NCBI GenBank assembly: GCA_021904315.1
Contig: CM038920.1
Coordinates: 6,200,001-6,264,000, forward strand
Source: Sphagnum magellanicum
Taxonomy: Eukaryota; Streptophyta; Sphagnopsida; Sphagnales; Sphagnaceae
Direction of reading: 5' to 3'
DNA length: 64,000 bases
Positions 23,101-34,853 of this stretch are shown here, piece after piece. Numbering within the stretch: the first letter of the stretch is position 1; each line of letters begins with the position of its first letter. The position numbers and the translations under genes are program-made. The notes below the pieces were generated by a model, which ran no database searches, was not told where the DNA came from, and saw nothing but the letters and a program-made list of their open reading frames with translations.

Positions 23101-26100
23101 TTTTGCCTTAACCATTTTCAATTGTAATTGCAAAAAATGAAGGTGTTGCACTCACTTCATTATTTTTTCATTTGCAATTAAAGTTTATAGAAAAATTAAA
23201 TATTTTATAATACCTTAATTTGAAGCTACCTCACACCTATATGGTGGTTGATCATTTTGTTATGTATTTGAAACAACATTATGATTTTGAGCACCTATTG
23301 TAATACCTTCATTTGAGGTTAATTTTACTTGGGTCTACACTTCTTCACTCTACTAGTGACGATGAATTGTTTGAAAAAAAAGGATATATACATCATATAA
23401 ATTCAATTAAACAAAATTCTTTAAAAAAATTCTCTTTGTTGGCAAACAAACAAAATTATTACTTTCCCACCAAATACATCTTGAGCTTATTACCTCTAGT
23501 AGCTATACCTAGAAAATTAAATTTAATCAATTCCAACAACTCCTAGTCAAAAACATAAAAACTTCTCAGTACCATTCATCAAACACATATAACCACACAA
23601 ATGGTCTTTGGCCAAGAAACTTGTGTAACCACAAATGATGTAAATACCCATTATAAGATCATCTTGGATTCCCAAAAAGAAAAATGTCATGACATTTGAA
23701 AATTCTTCTACAATTTGTAATGTAACCATAAAATTGAAATCTATGTAGCTTTCTTGAGAGTAAAACGGGAAGACGTCGATGATGCATAAAATGAGAGATG
23801 TTATTTGTGCAAAGAAGATGTCTTTAGCAAAGAAGAGATATTTTTGGTTCCAATTTTGTAGTTTAGAACTTTGAGCAAGAAACTTGCATCACATTTATGT
23901 ATGGAAACATTATGTATGAATTGCCTTGCAATGATTTCTCAAGAAATTTTGTGAACGAAAAAACATTGCAATCACCAAAAGCATAGATCGAAACCCATTC
24001 AAGGTTCACAAATAGTAATCATGCACAAACTCCAAAACACCTACCATGGGTTTGATACCTAAAGGAATTAGATTCAGCCTAAACATGAATAAGTGAAGCC
24101 AAAGTTCAAAAAGACTTAGTCTACTTTCTTCACATGCAAATAATGAAAACTACCTAATTTCTACCTCTTGTTTCCTTCTCTTGATTTATGCCATTCTCAC
24201 TCTTCTTTGCGCTAAGGAAAGTTCATTTTTCTCAACGTTGAAACTTTCCTTAAATATTCCATCATCATTTGCTGTTGAATATTATTTTTCTAATTTTCTT
24301 ATTTCAATAGTTTTCTTCTCTATATGGGACTTTTGAAAATGATTCAACAATAGGAGCAACAATTCACCTTTCTAGCAAATTGTCAAACTTTGATCTTTTT
24401 GGTGCATAATTGTTGACCAAGCAACCATTTATAATTGTTATGGTTAACAACCATGGTGTAATTGTTTTAGTGACAAAAAAAGACCTTATACCTATTCTAT
24501 ATAAACTAGTTCCAATTATCATTGTCACTGGAATATTATCATTGGAGGTTAAACAAAAATTTAACTCAAGGGTAAAAACACAGTAAAAAAAACCATGGTG
24601 ACCAAGGTTGGAATCCTTATCAAGGATTGCATTTTACATGTGTCTACAAGTATTGGTTTCTTAAATATCAAAATTGTATTTTAAATGTAATTTTTGGGAC
24701 TAGATATTAATATTGAGACCAAACATGACTCATATTATAATAAAACTATATTTTTGCATGAGGACTTGGATTATAATCAAATGTATAATTATTTTTTAAT
24801 CATGATGACAAATTTTGAACTTTTTTGACCATTAAAGACATTTAGAATCAAGATCAACGACATCCATTCAAAAGATTCAATACATGTGCATTTAAAAATA
24901 TAAACACATGTGGCCCTTCTTATGAATCATATTAGAGCCCATAATAAATTTGATAACATTTGATGAAGGTTTGAATAACAAAAAACACGTTCAAATTTTA
25001 TAGTCCTTAAAAGGACCTTGTTAACAAGTGTTTTGTGTATGACAAATGATTCTAATAACATAGTGAAATGACTTCAAATTCATAGGAGTCCAATTTCATA
25101 AGCACCAAAACATAATTACAAATTATGGATAAATAATTCGTTAAATACAATTAATGGTGATTTTCCAAAGTAATGCAAGTGCAATTTTAAGCATTGTCAA
25201 CAACTTCTTTGACTCCTTTTACTATGAATGTACCTTCAAAGGCAACAAGGTTTTTATATTACCTTTATTTGTCAAGGTTGGCATTAGGTCTCTTTTGGTG
25301 TCAATAGGTCTAGTTCATCATTAGTATATAGAAAACACTATTAACTAGTTTGGCCCATGTAGGTAGATGCATGTCGAAGGGAAGTAGGTAGGTGGGGGGA
25401 AATAAGTACTTACTTAATTTTAGTGCATTATTTTCACCTTTCAATGACAACATTCTTTAAGTGGATGATGAGGGATTTTGGATTTTTCATGTTCCCATTA
25501 TGTTTCCATCAAATTTTTAATGTGTTCCACAAGTTGTTCACAATAACACCACATTTTGTCCCATAATTTTTGGCCAAAGTTGTACTATCATAACCTATAT
25601 AGCTAGGCCAAAGGGAAACATTTTAATAATTTTGTTTTGCCAAAATGCAAACTTCTAATTGGGGGTGTGTTGACAATTTTAGAATTTTTTCTTATGGACA
25701 AGTAGGTTGTTGCTCCCAAAACAAAAAAAACAAGAATTAAACTTTGTGATGCACCCCACAACTAAATAATTAATATAAAGAAAAGGTAGGCACAATACAC
25801 TAGTCCCCTTGGATCATGGATTCAACTTTGCAAAGGATTTGTGAGATCTACTTGCAACAAAAGAAAAAAAATTATGAGGTTGGGAAAAGCCTATAAATAA
25901 AAGACATTTTGTTTTTAGGATTAAACCCTTATAAGGTATGTCCTAAAGAAGACAATGTGCATGGAAGGAACTCTAATATCTAGCTAGTTGTGAGAGTGAC
26001 AATGGGGTTGTAGCATTTGACATCACAACAATTGACCTAATTTTGACACAAGTGGGGTTTTAATATTATTAACAATGATGCACCATAATCAAAGGTGACA

Positions 26101-27035
26101 CCAAGATATCATTTCCACTACTTGGGGAGTGCACCTTTCATAATCAAAACAATAAAAGATGATGTGGAACCCATGAACTCCTCCCCCACAAAATGTTGAC
26201 TTCCTCTTAATGGTGTGTTCGATGCAAGCCAAGAAAAAGTGAATGATATGGTGATGTTGGTATGGCAACAACATAAACAAATATGCATTTATCTAGGCAA
26301 AGAATTGTTCATGTTATTATTGATGACTATTAAAGAATCTCTACAATGTGATCACAAACATATTTTGTATTGGAGCTTTCTGAACATATTTCAAGGGACA
26401 ACATTGACCAAGGATTCAAAGGTTTTTAATTGTCAATGTTAAGAAATGGTGAAAATTTGATTCATTTGCACATTGCTAGTAGCCCATGTGTTGGATATAG
26501 AAGTTGCCAACAAAAGATGATTCTTTAAATTGTTTAAGAGGAAAGAAAAGATGGAAATTTTCAACATTTACAATTATACTAAATGGAGATAACATTTCCC
26601 AATTCCTTTGTGCAAGAAACAACCAAGCTTAATTGACAAGACTCAAATGAAAATAGTAATTGAAAGCAACCTAATGATGTTATGCATATAATTTGCAATA
26701 AAAGGATAGAAAAAATTGATGTTCCAAACATGCAAAAGCAAAATAACTAATATATGCATACATTAGGAGCTATGGGCTTAATCAAGCGTGAAAAGACCAT
26801 AATAATAATAATAAAACATGTGCAAAATGATATTTGTTACATGATAATTGAAAAAAAATCATCAAGCAAATTTCATGCAATATTTTGCATCCATTCTCTT
26901 CATTCCCTAAAATGAAGAATGCAACATATATATGCAATATTTTAATATCACAAAATTGTTGTCAAATGCATTTTGAGAATGCAAGAGCAAGTCATCAATG
27001 TTGGGAATAAATTTACACCAAATTTTAGCTATAAA
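20151..27035. other. Intergenic AT-rich DNA, no gene seen
   Basis: Short open frames here have no recognisable motif and biased, low-complexity composition. No RNA gene or bounded element was found. Confidence 0.5.
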
Positions 27036-27202
27036 GGAAGATGTAGCTTAATGGTTTGATGATTGTGAATCAAGAGAACCCCATTTCAACCTCTTTCACC
27101 TTTAGTGACCTTCAAATTAATGTGCCCTCAATGTGCCTTACATGTTGCAGTGTGGAGTTCTAGCACTTAACAAGGTATTCACATTGATTTAGCAAAAAAA
27201 AA
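27036..27202 (+). mobile_element. tRNA-derived SINE-like element
   Basis: A tRNA-like head with A-box tagcttaatgg (27044-27054), an anticodon-like loop ttgtgaa (27063-27069, anticodon GTG, His type) and a degenerate B-box atttcaacctc (27083-27093) is followed by about 100 bp of unrelated body and an A-run (27194-27202). The head resembles organellar-type tRNA-His (gatgtagc, attgtgaatc). Clear target-site duplications are not visible. Confidence 0.4.
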
Positions 27203-28699
27203 GGTAATAAATAGATTTTAAAAGGCAAAAAAGTCAACCACCATTTATTATTATTTTACCCATAGCCCTTCTAAGAAAATATGTAATTAGATTTTTGGTG
27301 GAGATGATACATATGGCCAAATACAAGGGGGAAACCATTGAAAATCTTCAATCAATTGTTCAAGAATTTGGGGGTTAATGTTGACTCTCACAAGAGGGGG
27401 ATGATGAGTTCCTATGGAGACACACAATAAGCAACAACAATTTCCATAGAATGGGACCCATGCCCTTGATGAAAGGACAACATTGAAAGTGACATTTTGG
27501 TGCTAATACCAAGTTGAAAAGGCAAAAGAAAAAGCTTTCAAGTCCCATCAATTTTGTTTGTTTTTTGTGCGTTGAAAAACGCACCTACTTCTTCATGGAA
27601 AGTGCCTTTTATACTCAAATTGCAAGCCCAAAACGCTTACTTGACAAGGAGGTGAATGAATCCATACATACTTTTTAAATGTTGCAAGATATTTGATATG
27701 ACCTTTTGTCAAAAAAGCAAGGAGAGGAGATTACAAGATTACCATCCTCACATCACATGTGCCATGGAAAGTTAGTTGTTAGCACATTTGCAGTGCCAAA
27801 TTAGTTAATTAATTATAAATATTATTTATTTTATTTTATTTTTGGTCATTTTCTTTCAGTAGTGAAAATTATGATATTTTACAATTAGGCACTATACTAA
27901 ATAATGAATCTAGTCTGCTTGAGAGTTTCTTTCAGATTTTCGGAACAGAAGGTAGGTATTTTTCAGAATTTCCAACAAATTCAAAAATATTAAATTAGTG
28001 CCTAACCAGCCTAGGTACTATGGTACTAGACATAGCTAATCAAATCACATCTCGACAAAATATGACCCAGGACCTAGCCCTCGCACCTCAATGCAATTGA
28101 CATTTTTCCAATAACTTTTGAGTATAATCTTACCTTTGTTGTGTTCCAAAGAAACAAGAACAAACAACCAAATTATAGATTCGGAAAGGTTGAGGTTTGA
28201 TCCTAAAGGGAAAGCATCCACCAAAAATCATATGTGACAATGGAAAAAGAGGAGAAAACAAAAGACACTTCTTCTTGGTTTGGTTTGGGTTTTTTTGGTC
28301 CTTTATAATTGTTTAGCATTTCAGATGTCATCAAAGGACTTCCAAGTTCCTTGAAGCATGAGGAGGAACGCATACACATAAGAACTGAGTAAGTAATCGA
28401 CTGATGTTAAGTTATGGCTTTTCTTTTGAGGTTCAAGATGCCAATTTTTGTTGGCTTTGCACATAATTTAGAAACGATGTTTTTGTCTTGCAACTAATGG
28501 CTTCATCTAGAACTTGATGGATTGAATGTTGTTTGCATAATAAGAGCCCAATAAAATTGAGACATGGAGTTGGGCTTGTTCAACAGGTGTAGACTAGTAG
28601 AATCTTTCTTGAAATTAGTTGGTACATGAGGCCCAACTAGTTGGATTGATCTCCACTTACTAGGCCCATATAAGCTGATATTAACCCAATTTTTCCATG
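27203..28699. other. Intergenic, no gene seen
   Basis: AT-rich. No supported coding region. Confidence 0.45.
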
Positions 28700-28905
28700 T
28701 TTTGTCCTATTTTGTCTCTAAGGATTGGTGATCCCTTAGCTTTGAACATCTTTGGAAATTATTTTAGGTTACCAATTACCCAACTTTGATTGGGTGGCTC
28801 TTTGGGTAACATCTAACATGGTCTAACATAATGAGTTGGGAACCCACAACCTCTTGCATGGTGGTCATGTCCTCACCACTAGGTTATTTTCCTTGATGCA
28901 TTGAA
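28700..28905 (-). mobile_element. tRNA-derived SINE, minus strand
   Basis: On the minus strand a pol III type 2 promoter is readable: A-box taacctagtgg (28886-28876) and B-box ggttcccaactc (28844-28833), 31 bp apart, preceded by caaggaaaa and separated by a gaggacatgaccaccatgc-type stem region typical of plant SINE heads. The body extends toward lower coordinates and its 3' limit is uncertain. Confidence 0.5.
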
Positions 28906-30036
28906 CACCTACCTAGCTTTTATTTCCCTATTTTTTGGGCACCCATATAGACCTTACATTTAAAAACTGAAAAAAGTTTTACCTAGAAAAATGTATTGAA
29001 TTTTTAAATTTTTTTTCAAATTTCTAATGTCACATCATATATGGCATCTCGAGAGGGATTTCGGATTAAATGTTGAAAGTGTTTTTCAACCTATCCAAAA
29101 AGTTCGAAAACGCGTTGAAAAAATGCCACCCTTTCTAAAAGTCCAAGTAGAAATCCAGCCAAAAATAGACTCAACTTTTTCTTTTCAATACATGGCAAAT
29201 ATTTTCCTTAAAAACATGGAATATATGACAGAACATTCCCTTTTGATTTAGATTTTTTGAATTTTCACATTTGTGCAAAATTTTGCACAAATTTTTTTTC
29301 TGTCCATAACAAGTGTGGTGAAAACTAGGTCACAATATTGGAGCAAATTATGGAAGAAAATTGGGGCAAAATCCCCTAAAAATAGGAGAAATTTTGATTC
29401 AAGGTTCAACAAGCAGCTGATTGTGTGATGACTCTGCTCTTTATGGCAAGCTCAGATTTCAGCTTAAAACATAATTAACTGGATCTAGAGCTCTTCATCT
29501 GGATGCATACCTTTCATGAAACATGCCCATTCATCAGATTGCCACAAAATTCAATGTAATTTGAATTTCATCCCATCACTTAAGTACAATCAAATTTTTT
29601 ACTTTTTTTTTTAATCTCACCCCATTAATGATGATCACACTCAGGATACTAACGCTATGTTTTTTTTCACTTTATTGATATCTCTATTGGGTCAAGTTTA
29701 AGCCAAAATTTTATGCTCAAATCGTACACCCACACACAACCTCTTCCCTATGGGAAAGGTCAATGAACCTTCAAAGGTTGAAAACTCAACCACAGAGTGA
29801 CGCCGTTGTGTTGTGATGTTGGATCACGTAAATAAAAGTCTATCTTTCTTGAAAATAAAAAGTTGACTATAGTTTTTACATATTGCACACCATGCCCTAA
29901 AGTTGGGAAGCCCCAATCCCAACTCTCAGACTAAAATGGTTGAAACATATTTGACATTGTGATGTTAGTCCTGGCCCCAGGGCCACGCACCCACCACCTT
30001 TTTACATATGGGGATTGGATAAGGGCACCATTCTAA
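28906..30036. other. Intergenic, no gene seen
   Basis: AT-rich with short frames lacking motifs. Confidence 0.45.
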
Positions 30037-30383
30037 GAGCGTCTCCACCAACATTCAGTATGTGACCCTGCAAACATTTTTCTCACATCCAAGTTTTAGT
30101 TCCTAACTTCTTTCCAACCCCGCCCAGAAAACTGAATCCAGGAGGGCAAGGAGGTGGGAGACTACAAATAACAACCCACTTGGACCAATCAAACTATCTA
30201 GCCAATCAGAAACAGGGAGCAGTCAATAAATACAATTTGATTGTGTTTTGTAGGCTCTTCCAGGGCTCTGAAAGTTGTCTATTTTTTCAGAGTTTCCCAG
30301 TGGATTCACTGGATTTGATTGATGAGCCTCATCCAAGACTTCGTGTGCAGGGGGTCACATACTGAGCATTGGTGGAGATGCTC
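30037..30383. mobile_element. PIF/Harbinger-type MITE, well preserved
   Basis: A 347-bp element with long terminal inverted repeats. The left end is gagcgtctccaccaacattc and continues agtatgtgacc; the right end, reversed, is gagcatctccaccaatgctc and continues agtatgtgacc, so about 27 of 31 positions pair. It is flanked by the 3-bp direct repeat taa (30034-30036 and 30384-30386), the TWA target of PIF/Harbinger elements. It has no transposase. A decayed relative lies at 5077-5390. Confidence 0.85.
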
Positions 30384-30386
30384 TAA

Positions 30387-33033
30387 ATGAAGCTCGACTC
30401 ATGTGAATCTAAGTGATGTTTGAAAATGACAATTGGGTTCTTTAATTTTTCTTAATTAATAAAAGTTTACTTGGCCTATCCAAAAGTTCAAATACTTTTA
30501 AATAATTATTGTTACAAATAAATACCTTTATAAAAAGTACTTTGAACTAGTTATATCGTATACAACAGTTCACTTGGTTATGTGCTAGGGTTCAAGTCAA
30601 CAATAGGGGTGGGACTTGGAGCCTGAAGGTTGACCTTTGATGCCGGGGTGCTTTGACTGTGAATTGGAGTGAAAAATCTTCCCATTTCCACAAATGGGTT
30701 TAGTGAGTAGTTTCTTCATGGACCAAATGGTCCAGTGGAGTGAGTTTTTGTCCACTTTAAAAACTAAATTGTCAACTGAGCTTATGGTAGAGTTTTGAGA
30801 AAAAGCCCTGAAATCCGCAACTCTAATGTTCCTCTCAGGGAAAAGGAATGTTGCTCCCACAACATTGTTGAGCCATTTATGGAGATCAGCAAAAAGAGCT
30901 TGACTTATTATAACGTACAACGTTAGGCCTACAAAATGTGGCGAGTTTGGCTAGCTATTCTGAGTTAATGGTCCATAACATTCTCTTCCACAAAAGAGCA
31001 TTAGGAAAATACTTAGTTAGCAAGACCCATTGAATGAGGAGGGGACCAAAAAAACTCATATTTTTCTAAAACTTTCAACACAATTATTGAGTATTTATCA
31101 AAAAATTCACAAATAATTTAATTTATGTCTAACTGGCCCATGTACTAGGATAGTTAGTATTACGATAGTTAGACTGCATGGGTCATAAAAGGCTACCTAT
31201 TTGCCTTTTGAAATGATATGTTTTTCCCTATGCAAAATTTCCACTTGAATCGATTATGATGAACAAAACCTTTGATCACTAATCCAAGTTTACAAACTTT
31301 TCATTAAAAGGATTTTATATTTAACACGAACAATCAAGGTTTCAGTTAAGATGACAAGCCAATTGGCATTCTTAAAGAAAGAAACATGAGCCTATGTCAA
31401 GAAATTCAAAGGACGTCTTTGAAGTCTCCACATTTGCACTAGAGAGGAAAGAACAAACAACCTAAACTAAAGGATTAGAATAGACGTGTTGACATTGAAC
31501 TTGAAAACCTTTCTTATGGTCAACTTACTATATAAATACAATAGAAGCTCTCAAGCAATGGAATATATTGAGCTGGTGGGTGATGTAGAAGTGATATCAC
31601 AGAATGGATTCTAGAATGACGAAGTTTCTTCAATGAAATATTCAACAAGAGATTTAGGTTTCATTAGTTGTTGTACTCCCCAATGGCAATTTCACCTTGA
31701 TGACAATTCCACACCAAAACCTTTTCATATTTGCCTTTTCATATCACTTTTCAACTGTCGCATGTGAAAATTCAATTTTTTTGTTCTCCCAAGTAACACC
31801 AACACATAAGTATTTGAATTCAATTTAGGTCACATCATATTGAATGAAAAATTTAATCTTTTTCAAAAAGAATCTCTTTGAGATCATATGGTTTCATCAA
31901 TCTCTTGATGCAATCAATACACAAATATCTTTTTTTTAGTGTCTTCAACATGTGAAGATTGAATTTCATGTTATAAAATAGTGGAAACAAAAATGATTTC
32001 ATGGAAAATCTACATGCTTGTAGAGTTTTGTTTTGATGTTATAGGATTCAATGAAAACAAATGAAAATATATTAATAGTTTGAATTTTTGTTACATGGAT
32101 CATCATTAGTAGTGTGGAGTAGAGCAGAGACCAAAGGTAAATATCATAATAAAATCAACCATAACTCAATACTGCACACATACATTGAAATATGAGTTGG
32201 AAGCAATGTTTTTTTCTAGAAATTTTTGTTTGTAGCCAAAGTGGCAATCGTCCATAGGAAGACGTTTAAATAGTGACAATGATCAACCTACAAAACCAAA
32301 AATAAAATACGATTTCCTAATCTTCTTTCTATGTTTTTTGGCTACACACTGAAAATGAAATATAAGAATCTTGCTATTTTTACTTTCTTTTTTGACTTGT
32401 GCCAACTAAAAACCTCCAAAATCCCTTCTTTTTTGAAATTTTAATTTTAATTTTGCCAGTAATAAAAATAAAGTTGGAACTTACAAGGAGATTTGTGGTC
32501 ATTTCATTTGGTCAAACTTGGTTTTACATTCATTCCAACAACTGGCCATATTCTCTAGTAAACATATTCTTAATTTCTTTGTTTTGTTCAATAGTTAAGT
32601 GTAGAGTACAGCTCCAATGGGAAGGGGGGGAGGGGGGGGATCCCAAAGTAAGGGGTCAAGTCTAGCCCTACATTTGGGAAAATTCCCCAACCTATGGGAT
32701 TTACCTTGAAAATTTGGGATTTTTTGAATAAAAAATCACAAATTAGAACTTGAAAGAAAATGAACCCAAAAACATGTAACTTATATATATATAAATATTT
32801 TATATATATATATATATATAGATATATGATTTTTTTTCAGTCTTTTGATGTTTCGTCATTCCTTAGCATCCCAAGAAAGATTTAACATTAATTGACAATA
32901 GGACAAATAAGACAATAAAAATAAAAAATGTACTCGCGTGCTATTTGGTGACGTACAAGAACAAACGTTTTAAATTTGGCTAACACAATCCAAAAACCTT
33001 ACTCTTTCCACAAATGTTTTTCTTAAAAAATCC

Positions 33034-33034
<1 letters not shown>
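30387..33034. other. Intergenic AT-rich DNA
   Basis: No gene seen. It includes a TA microsatellite at about 32782-32824 and a short G-run near 32622-32640. Confidence 0.5.
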
Positions 33035-33066
<32 letters not shown>

Positions 33067-33240
33067 CTTTGTAAGGGTTATAAGCCCCAATTTTATTTTT
33101 TATTTTTCATTTTAATGATATCTCACACCGAAAATAAAGGCTGCAATGCATGCACTTAGGTACATTTTTTTACATACTTTGAATGATATATATGTATAGT
33201 TCAATTTATTATTATGGGGGGGGCGGGGGGGGGGGGGGGG
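33035..33240. repeat. Poly-A run and poly-G run
   Basis: An uninterrupted run of about 30 A (33035-33064) and, 150 bp later, a run of 8 G, one C and 16 G (33216-33240). Run lengths may be unreliable in the assembly. Confidence 0.8.
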
Positions 33241-33359
33241 TGCGAATTTAATAATTGGTGGGTTATTCGGAACTGCATGAAATCGAGGAAAAAAAAAAAA
33301 CAATTTTAATTAATTTACAACTCGTGTGATTTTCTGAGAGCAAGAAAACAAGAGATAAA

Positions 33360-34125
33360 TAAAAAGAGAGGTAGGTACTAGGTACCTAGTGAATGCAAAG
33401 AATGGGTTTATACGCACACTTCTTTACAGCTTATTTATTGCCCTTTCTGACCCTGTCTCCTTTTCTTTCCCCTCATCTATAGTACACACAGTCTCTGTCT
33501 GTCTGTCAACGGTAATCTAACTCGCAGACATTTAATCCCTTCATTTCTTTCTCCTACCCCTCTTCTTTACTACGAATAATAATAATATAATTAATTCAAC
33601 AGAATTTGTAAAATTTAGTCTTGTCTCTAGGTACCTACTACCTATTCTTCTGTAGACCCCTACCTCTATGACCCCTATCTAGTAAGATACGTGGCAAAGG
33701 ACCTATTACCTAATGGTTCTACCTACCTACCTAGCTATTCTACACACGGTTTAGGTAGGTGGGGGTGTTTAGATACCTATTCTCGTGCAGACCCCCGCCT
33801 AGTACCACCATGACCATAGCTAGTGGCAAAGGACCTACCTATTACCCTAGCACCTTGGCCAATTCGACACTAATTATATATATTTTTTTTTAAATGTTGA
33901 AATTTTCAAAAATTATTTCTTCCAATTCAGAAAATATTGTGAAGGACAATAGGGGAATGTTTAGAAATATTTCATTTGTTGAAATGCAGTTTTCAAAATT
34001 AATTAATTATTGGACGGACGTGTGTTGAAATAGCCAAGGTACTACGGTACCCACCGGTTCTAACTACCTACCTACTTGTTATACCTAGCTACATACCTAC
34101 CTACTTACCGGTTCTAGATTGGATA
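33360..34125. repeat. CCTA/AGGT tetramer-rich region with a diverged direct duplication
   Basis: Clusters of acctacct/aggtaggt (33718-33735, 33752-33762, 34062-34105). A block of about 75 bp is repeated after 138 bp: 33634-33711 and 33772-33847, sharing acctattct, gcagaccccc and tggcaaaggacct. It lies just upstream of the DUF688-like gene's leader. Confidence 0.65.
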
Positions 34126-34853
34126 GGTAGGTTGTTGGGGACGGGAGGACCGGGTTGGGCTTTCGCTTGTGTTTGTCTTTTCTTGCCCCTCGCGTTTTCG
34201 CTGTTTTGTTTTGTTGTGCACTTGGCGGATGGCGCGGATCCGGAGCCGAGTAGAATTTCGTGCACTCTCGTCGTCATACGAAGACCTGGGAAAGGCGGTG
34301 AAAATCTAAATCCTCTTTGTTCCTGAGCGAGATTGTAATTGCAGAACCATTGAGAGCCATAAGAACATTGAGAAGAAGCTGGAGGGGAAAGAAAGAGTGA
34401 TGAGACTTCTGCAGTTGGGCTCAGTCGAAGAGTCTTCTTAAGAGCAAGAGCTGCACGTTCTTTCTGCTTCTTCTGCTGCCGGTGGACGAGATTTTCTTTT
34501 TCCCCCCTCTCTTTCTTTTGTTTCTCTCTTTACCTTTGGAGTTTAAGAAGGAAGTTGTTTGTAGAGAATTTCGCTGAGGAGTCTAGTGTTGAAGCTGTGC
34601 AATTCTTTCTTGTTTTCAGCCGGCTAGGCAAGTTCCTGAGGACTCGGTCCAGCAAGAGAATCGGATCATCTGGAAGATGATTCTATCATAAGGGAGTACT
34701 GAGATTCGGTCACAGTAAGTCTTGGTATCCGGTGGCAGCTGAGAGACAAGAGCACGGGCTTCTTTAGAGATCTGCTGAGAATTGGAAAGAGCTTTGAACA
34801 GAGGTTTCAGATTCTGTAGACCTGCGGGAGAGGATTTGTTCGAGATCTAGACC
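34126..34853 (+). promoter_or_regulatory. Promoter/5' leader of the DUF688-like gene
   Basis: Base composition shifts abruptly from AT-rich to GC-rich at about 34130 and stays so into the coding region, with pyrimidine-rich tracts (34494-34540). This is typical of a leader and proximal promoter. I cannot fix the transcription start. Confidence 0.4.

Noticed and set aside
27480-27560. A primer-binding-site-like string (reverse of ttggtattagcacc) suggesting a retroelement fossil
   Set aside because: The match to the initiator tRNA end is imperfect, and I could not find paired terminal repeats or element genes around it.
31490-31690. LTR-like layout (tatataaata followed by a transcript-like stretch)
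   Set aside because: No second copy, no terminal dinucleotides in the right place and no internal genes; TATA-like strings are common in AT-rich DNA.
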